NCBI GenBank assembly: GCA_002402465.1
Contig: DHFW01000009.1
Span: 111,680 to 156,295 of the forward strand
DNA: 44,616 nt
Reading direction: 5' to 3'
DNA from: Bacteroidales bacterium UBA4814
Lineage (GTDB): Bacteria > Bacteroidota > Bacteroidia > Bacteroidales > UBA7960
The position numbers and the translations under genes were made by a program. Shown piece after piece: positions 39,624-44,616 of this stretch. The number at the start of each line of letters is the position of its first letter. Position 1 is the stretch's first letter. The notes below the pieces were generated by a model. It saw nothing but the letters and a program-made list of their open reading frames with translations. It had not been told where the DNA came from and did no database searches.

Positions 39624-42620
39624 CCTGCTGTGGCCCTGTCCGCTTTTTTCCAGTCGGATCTGGGTGGTGATTCTTTCCTGCATGGCTTCCACGTGCGAAA
39701 TGACCCCTATGGTCTTCTTGCTGGTGTATTGCAGCTTTTCCAGGGTGTCGATGGTCTGGTCGAGGGTGAGCTTGTCGAGCGAGCCGAAACCCTCATCAAT
39801 AAACAGGCTTCCGATCTCTACTTTCCTGGCCGCCATATCCGAAAGGGCCAGTGCCAGCGAGAGACTTACCAGGAAGCTTTCGCCGCCTGAAAGCGACTTC
39901 ACCGAGCGCCGCATGTCGCCCATATGGGTGTCGACCACCACCAGGCTGTCGTCCTCCTCCTGTGCCGGAATGTCGAGCTTGTAGCGGTCGCTGAGCATTT
40001 CCAGGCGTTTGTTGGCCAGGCGGGTGAGCTGGAAAAGGGTAAGCTCCTGGGCGAAGGTGCTGAAACGCTTGCCCTCGGCATCGCCAATATAATTTTTGAG
40101 CAGCACCCACTTTTCGTTTTGCTGGCGCTGTGCCTCTATTTGCTCATTTAGCACGGCAAGCTGTTCAATAGTTCGCACCTGGAAATCACGCTGCCCTACC
40201 AAAGTATCGCGTTGTTCCTTTATTTCACCATGTGTTTTTTCCTGCACTTCACGTTTCTCCAGCAATTCTTCCGGAGTGTCGTCCACGTCGCGTTCACGCA
40301 TCACGCGGAGGTTTTCCTGATGCACTTTCAGCCCGGCCAACAGGTCATTGATGGCTTGAGCAATGGCGGCTTCTTCTGTGGTCAGCTTGTCAAAATCCTG
40401 ATCTGTCATAAGGCCCGCTATGGCCATTTCAACGGTTTCGAATGCAGGTAGTGCGGTCAATAGCTGCTCAGTGAGCTGCTCAAATTCCTGCTTCCTGATG
40501 CCATGCGCTTGCTCAAGGGTGGTCCTTTCCTCTGTTAAGCTCTTTTGCCTTTGAATGTTACTGTTGTAACGCCTGGAAAGTTCCCCGGTCACATTCAGTA
40601 CATTTTCGCCCGGGAAAACAGCATTCAGTGCTTCCGCCTGACGGAAATACTCACTTTCGTGATTTTTCCAGGTGCCTGCTTTCTCCACAAGAATTTTCAA
40701 CTTGCCGGCTTCCTCCGCAAATTGCGAATACTGCCTGATCTTTCCCGCTTTGGTTCTGAGTTCTCCCAGCAGTTCAGCGGGTTCTGTTTCCCTGAGGGTA
40801 GCAGGCAGCGTTTCTTTCAGTTCAAGAACTTCTGCTTCCAGCTTTGTGATTTGTTCCTCCAATGCTGTCACCTCAGGTTTAAGCTTTTCCAGCAGTTCGG
40901 ACTTCAGCTTCATGCTGGTTTTTAGCTGGCTGAGGTCTTGTTTCAGCTTTTCGTTTTCATCTGAAGCAGTCTTTATTTTATGGTCGAGATCATCATCAGC
41001 GGCTGGCAAGCCCAGGCTGTAAGGATGCTCCAGCGCACCGCAAAGCGGGCATGGCTGGCCCTCAACCAGTTTGCTGCGATGCTCTTCAAGCGTAGCCGAA
41101 AGGTCGCGGATGTTCTTGTCTTTCTGCAAACCTTGCAGCACCAGCACTGCCTTTTCCTGCTCCAGCCTGGTTTTTTCAATTTTTGCAGGAAGCTGACTCA
41201 CTTCGTCCTGCAGATTGGTCAGCTCTGATTGCTTTTTTGTATGGTCCTCTTTTTTACCGGCCAGGTTTCCGGTTTCGGTCATCAGGCTGCGAACGGTCTC
41301 AATGGTTCCATCCAGTTTCAGCAGGGCTGTGGCAGGATCAGCCATGCTTTCCGCATCAAGTTGTTCCGCCAGGGTGTTCAGTTCGTCCTGTTTTTTCTCC
41401 AGGTGTTCTTTCAGCGTCTTCTCTGCGGTTCCGGCAATCGTTGTGGGGAGAACGATCCGGTTCCTTTTCGCTTCCCTTAAGACCTCTTCTCCGGTGTTCA
41501 TTCTGAGCGTATTGGCCTGGTCGCGTTTGCCGCGCAGGTCAAGCACCTTTTCCTGAAATTCGTTCAGAGCCTCATCCACTGCAAGCTCGCTGCCGGTAAG
41601 GTCTTTTACCTCCTTTCTCACTGCTGCATCCTCGTCTGCGCACAGCCTAAGTTCCGTTGCTATCCCATCCAGCCTGGTCTTCTGGGTTTCCAGGGTTTGC
41701 TTCAGCTGCTGCCAGTTCCAGAAGTCCTGTTTGAAGGGAGCCAACTTGCGGTGCCGCTCCATCTCAGCTCCATGTGCTTCGCGAAAAGCTTCCAGCGCAA
41801 GCTGCTGTTGCTCCTGCTGATTTTTGATCCCATCGATAACGCCTGAAAGATCTGTGATATCCGTTTTCAGCTTTTCCTGACTTTTGATCGCTGTGATAAG
41901 ATCGCTGAGCCGGGTGATCTCCTGGTCCATAACGGTAATATCCTGCTGGAGGGCTTCAAAAGCTTCCTTGCCGAGCAATTGGCCTTCGAGTTGCCTTGAC
42001 TGATCCATCAGTCGCTCATGGGCTTCCCTTTGTTCCTTATTCTTCTGAAAAGCTGCAATTCCCAGCTTGCGGTAAATGTCGGTGCCGGTAACTTTTTCGA
42101 GCAGTTTGCCCCGCTCATCGGCATTTGCCTTCAGAAATGCAGAAAAGTCGCCCTGGGCAAGCAGTATAGCCTTCACAAACTGGTCGAAATTCAAACCGAT
42201 CAGCTCGGCATTCTTTTCGGGTACCAGCGTCTTCCTAATGTCAAGCTTGTTGCCCGTTTCGTCGAATAGCTCCAGTTCATAGTCGCGCAGGGTGTTTTTG
42301 CGGGTGCTGTCAATGCTCCACTTTGAAATGTACACGCCGCTGTGGCATGAATAGGTGACCTCAGCCATGGCTTTGCCCGTATTGCGCGTTACGATCAGCC
42401 CGGTCTTTTCTATCAGGTTTTTGGTGATCTTACCGCTTACCCTTGGTATCTGGTTGAACAGGGCCAGGGAAATGACATCGAGGATGGTGGTTTTGCCGCT
42501 GCCCGTGGGACCGGTAATGGCAAAAATGCCGGAGCCCGCCAGCGGAGCCTCTTTGAAATTGATCTCGTGTGCTCCCTTCAGGGAGTTTATGTTCTCGAAT
42601 CGTACCTTCAGTATGTTCAT
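39609..42620 (-). CDS. sbcC: SbcC, SMC-like ATPase subunit of the SbcCD nuclease
   Basis: A 1003-aa protein. The N-terminal ATPase half has MNILKVRFENINSLKGAHEI, Walker A GPTGSGKTT near residue 39 and the Q-loop VKAILLAQGDFSAFL near 168. Long coiled coils flank a zinc hook CPLC (Cys524 and Cys527). The C-terminal half has the ABC signature LSGGESFLVSLSLALALSD and Walker B SLFIDEGFGSLD. With SbcD it forms the Mre11-Rad50-type complex that opens hairpins and processes blocked DNA ends. It starts 3 bp after the sbcD stop. In this palindrome-rich segment its hairpin-cleaving role is notable. Confidence 0.94.
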   Translation of the reverse strand: MNILKVRFENINSLKGAHEINFKEAPLAGSGIFAITGPTGSGKTTILDVISLALFNQIPRVSGKITKNLIEKTGLIVTRNTGKAMAEVTYSCHSGVYISKWSIDSTRKNTLRDYELELFDETGNKLDIRKTLVPEKNAELIGLNFDQFVKAILLAQGDFSAFLKANADERGKLLEKVTGTDIYRKLGIAAFQKNKEQREAHERLMDQSRQLEGQLLGKEAFEALQQDITVMDQEITRLSDLITAIKSQEKLKTDITDLSGVIDGIKNQQEQQQLALEAFREAHGAEMERHRKLAPFKQDFWNWQQLKQTLETQKTRLDGIATELRLCADEDAAVRKEVKDLTGSELAVDEALNEFQEKVLDLRGKRDQANTLRMNTGEEVLREAKRNRIVLPTTIAGTAEKTLKEHLEKKQDELNTLAEQLDAESMADPATALLKLDGTIETVRSLMTETGNLAGKKEDHTKKQSELTNLQDEVSQLPAKIEKTRLEQEKAVLVLQGLQKDKNIRDLSATLEEHRSKLVEGQPCPLCGALEHPYSLGLPAADDDLDHKIKTASDENEKLKQDLSQLKTSMKLKSELLEKLKPEVTALEEQITKLEAEVLELKETLPATLRETEPAELLGELRTKAGKIRQYSQFAEEAGKLKILVEKAGTWKNHESEYFRQAEALNAVFPGENVLNVTGELSRRYNSNIQRQKSLTEERTTLEQAHGIRKQEFEQLTEQLLTALPAFETVEMAIAGLMTDQDFDKLTTEEAAIAQAINDLLAGLKVHQENLRVMRERDVDDTPEELLEKREVQEKTHGEIKEQRDTLVGQRDFQVRTIEQLAVLNEQIEAQRQQNEKWVLLKNYIGDAEGKRFSTFAQELTLFQLTRLANKRLEMLSDRYKLDIPAQEEDDSLVVVDTHMGDMRRSVKSLSGGESFLVSLSLALALSDMAARKVEIGSLFIDEGFGSLDKLTLDQTIDTLEKLQYTSKKTIGVISHVEAMQERITTQIRLEKSGQGHSRLTVV

Positions 42621-42623
42621 GGC

Positions 42624-43850
42624 CTATTCCTCCATTGTTTGCTGTTCCACTTCCTCAAGCAATTCCCTGAAAGCCTCCCTGAGCATATCGCGGGTGGCTT
42701 CCTCCAGGTTTTCCTTTTCCATCCTTTTTTCAAATACATCCATGGGTCTCAGATCGGTGATGCTCTCGGTGTCGCCATAGAGTGATGCGGTTCCGGCGGG
42801 CTGGTTGGCGAATTTGATGCCATATTTCAGGATGCGTGCCCTGTCGTTACGGAAGTTTCCGATCATCTCTTCCAGCTCCACTATGCGTGCGGGGTCATGG
42901 TTTTCTTCCCGGGCTTCCAGTTCAATGAAGTCTCCGAGCTGGTTGCCGTTTGGGGCGTAGCTGCCGAGTTCCTGCTTCAGGCGGGCCAGACTGCCCCTGA
43001 GCCTGATCAGGCGTCGGAATTCCGGAACGGGGATGCTCTCCGTATTCACTTCGCCCTGGTCGATGGTAACCAGCATCACCCTGTTCTGGTTGCCGCTTTC
43101 GCTGAACGAGAGTTTCACCGGTGAGCCGCTGTACACCAGCCTGCTGCCATCGGGCTGCTGTGGCTTGTGCAGGTGCCCCAGGGCATAATAGGAAAAGTAA
43201 GCAGGCAGGCGGTTGCTATCCAGTCCGGCCAGGTTGCCGATCTGTATGTCGCGCTCGCTGTCAGAGAGGGTGGCCCCCTGCACATAAAGGTGGCCGGTGG
43301 CCAGGGCAGGCAGACCGGGATAAAGATTGCTGCATTGATCTGCCACGTTCTGGTAGATGCCTGCAATGCCTTCCCTCACCGCTTCAGTGCGTTCCTCGTA
43401 GGTCTCATTGGGGGTGTATTTTCTCAGGTCGGCATCGCGCAGGTAGGGTAAACAGGCCACCACTGCTTCAGGTTGCCCCTGATGATTGGCAAGGGGGATG
43501 AGCAGGCGGCCCGGATCGGGGTCGTAGCCGCCCAGCACATGGATGTCGAGGTGTCTGAGCAGTTCTCGTGGCGCCTCCAGCACCCCGGGCGAGTCGTGGT
43601 TGCCGCCGGTGATGATCACCTTGCATTTCAGGTGCATCAGCTCGCGCAAAAGCCCGTAATACAAGCGCCGTGACTCACTGGAAGGGTTGGCCACATCGAA
43701 TACATCGCCGGCCACCAGCAGGGCGTTCACCTGGTGCTCTTTAATGTAAGCGGTGAGCCAGCCGAAAAACAGCTGCAGCTCATCTGCCAGCTCTTCCTGG
43801 TACAGGCGCTTGCCGATATGCAGATCGGAAGTGTGCAATATTTTAATCAT
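42624..43850 (-). CDS. sbcD: SbcD, nuclease subunit of SbcCD (Mre11-like)
   Basis: About 408 aa from ATG 43850 (MIKILHTSDLHIGK), the conserved start; an upstream in-frame start at 43889 would add 13 unlikely residues. The metallophosphoesterase motifs are HTSDLHIGK, LVAGDVFDVANPS, ITGGNHDSPG, ATGHLYVQGA and YALGHLHKPQ, which hold the two Mn ions. The capping domain follows to about residue 330, and the C-terminal Glu-rich helix (ENLEEATRDMLREAFRELLEEVEQQ) contacts SbcC. Second gene of a three-gene leftward operon. Confidence 0.94.
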   Translation of the reverse strand: MIKILHTSDLHIGKRLYQEELADELQLFFGWLTAYIKEHQVNALLVAGDVFDVANPSSESRRLYYGLLRELMHLKCKVIITGGNHDSPGVLEAPRELLRHLDIHVLGGYDPDPGRLLIPLANHQGQPEAVVACLPYLRDADLRKYTPNETYEERTEAVREGIAGIYQNVADQCSNLYPGLPALATGHLYVQGATLSDSERDIQIGNLAGLDSNRLPAYFSYYALGHLHKPQQPDGSRLVYSGSPVKLSFSESGNQNRVMLVTIDQGEVNTESIPVPEFRRLIRLRGSLARLKQELGSYAPNGNQLGDFIELEAREENHDPARIVELEEMIGNFRNDRARILKYGIKFANQPAGTASLYGDTESITDLRPMDVFEKRMEKENLEEATRDMLREAFRELLEEVEQQTMEE

Positions 43851-43885
43851 ATGGTTTGTATTTGTAGGTTTCAGATGAAAAAGGA

Positions 43886-44476
43886 TCAATAAGGCGAATC
43901 GGTGTCAAACATAATCATTTCTCCGATTTCCCTGCAAAGGCGTGTGAAATTGCGGGGATGCAGGTATGCTTCTGCACTTCCGTAACCATCGTCAATATAA
44001 CTGGCAAATTCGGCATCATAAAAGGGCGAGCCGGGCGTCAGGGCCTGCCGGTGATCCAGGCTCATGGCATAGGTATAGCGCGGCAGGTAGTATTGCTCGT
44101 TTTCGTTGCGGGTCAGCGTGCCCGAGAACTTGCCGCCATCGAGCAGGCTGATGAAGGGCACATCCGTTTCCAGCGCTTCATAGGCCTGCAGACCCGCCTT
44201 CATCAGCATTTCCATATCCTCAAAACGGCAACTCTCACGTTCGCCCCGCTGCCAGGCCGATTCATACACAGTGGTGCCGTCCATTTTGTCCAGGCGCCTT
44301 GCATCGTCCAGGCCCAACTGATGGGTCACATTGATCACCTTCCCCAGGCTGCTCACATCAAAGGCCCTGATATTCTGGAAATTCGCCCTGGGATCGGTGC
44401 AAAAGATCAGGTACCCGTAATACAGTTGCGGGTAGGCAATATCCATTGGCCAGGTGGTGATGTTCAGAATGATCAT
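43886..44476 (-). CDS. Uncharacterised 196-204-aa protein heading the sbcDC operon
   Basis: Starts at ATG 44476 (MIILNITTWPMDIAYPQLYYGYLIF) or eight residues earlier at 44500. It has mixed alpha/beta character with ANFQNIRAFDVSSLGKVINVTHQLGLDDARRL, a WQRGERESCRFEDMEMLMKAGLQAYEAL helix and YGSAEAYLHPRNFTRLCREIGEMI at the end. No domain, signal peptide or membrane segment recognised. The gap to sbcD is 35 bp, and it lies just behind the inverted-repeat promoter, so it is probably co-expressed with SbcCD and could be an accessory factor. Confidence 0.7.
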   Translation of the reverse strand: MIILNITTWPMDIAYPQLYYGYLIFCTDPRANFQNIRAFDVSSLGKVINVTHQLGLDDARRLDKMDGTTVYESAWQRGERESCRFEDMEMLMKAGLQAYEALETDVPFISLLDGGKFSGTLTRNENEQYYLPRYTYAMSLDHRQALTPGSPFYDAEFASYIDDGYGSAEAYLHPRNFTRLCREIGEMIMFDTDSPY

Positions 44477-44550
44477 TTTGATTGATGGATCCATTTGCAT
44501 ATTTTTTACCCTTCCGGGGAAATAAATGGGGAAAACATTTTCACCCGGTA

Positions 44551-44586
44551 CAAAAATATAGCGGTGGAATGCAATGTATTTGCATT
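44551..44586 (-). promoter_or_regulatory. Promoter and 19-bp inverted repeat of the sbcDC operon
   Basis: AATGCAA-TGTAT-TTGCATT (44568-44586) has perfect 7-bp arms. Read on the minus strand, 9 bp later comes TATTTTTG (44558-44551), a full TAnnTTTG match. The repeat sits over the -33 region, a place where a bound repressor would act. The sequence to the window end (44587-44616) shows nothing else. Confidence 0.65.
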
Positions 44587-44616
44587 GGGGGAAAATAATT
44601 TGTAGGCCCGCACAGC

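Overview
The window looks like a chromosomal segment of a Bacteroidota (Bacteroidetes) bacterium, probably Bacteroidales/Marinilabiliales-like. The reasons are repeated promoter elements of the Bacteroidetes TAnnTTTG (-7) type, weak Shine-Dalgarno sites, a Bacteroidetes-type UvrA opening, DUF1573 and surface-lipoprotein genes, and REP-like hairpins that are common in this phylum. No species can be named from the sequence alone.

Layout. Positions 1-22,850 are an ordinary housekeeping and metabolic stretch: the 3' part of a tRNA-Leu(CAG), an NAD-dependent epimerase-like protein, a phosphoglucomutase/phosphomannomutase, a membrane protein, MurB, an ECF sigma factor, a long-chain acyl-CoA synthetase, UvrA, an aminotransferase, a DUF1573 protein, a type I pullulanase lipoprotein, a glycosylasparaginase divergent from CutC, an FkbM methyltransferase, a Zur-ZnuACB zinc-uptake cluster and a Gfo/Idh/MocA oxidoreductase.

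Positions 22,900-32,460 have a different texture (they read more AT-rich) and end at a truncated IS3-family transposase. This block holds two convergent operons. The rightward one is CbpA/DnaJ-like co-chaperone, a 117-aa protein, a GT4 glycosyltransferase fused to a helical toroid-like domain, a GH130 enzyme and a second GT4. The leftward one is a long GH130 enzyme followed by an FtsH protease with a 4-bp overlap. The pairing of protein quality control with beta-mannoside-type metabolism in both arms is the best candidate here for an under-described system, perhaps a stress-linked manno-oligosaccharide synthesis and turnover island.

Positions 32,460-39,600 are a fluid, repeat-rich and partly decayed zone: an 11-bp tandem array, an AAA_14/DUF4143 ATPase with a palindrome over its promoter, a 30-bp perfect palindrome, a WYL regulator divergent from an AAA+ ATPase and a 93-aa protein, two 127-bp REP-like copies, a frameshifted orphan antitoxin, a 3' fragment of a second AAA+ ATPase, and a lipoprotein gene broken by a 73-bp duplication. 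Positions 39,600-44,616 carry a leftward operon of a 204-aa unknown protein, SbcD and SbcC. A 19-bp inverted repeat lies exactly 9 bp upstream of the -7 box both in front of this operon and in front of the AAA+ remnant, which suggests one regulator once controlled both.
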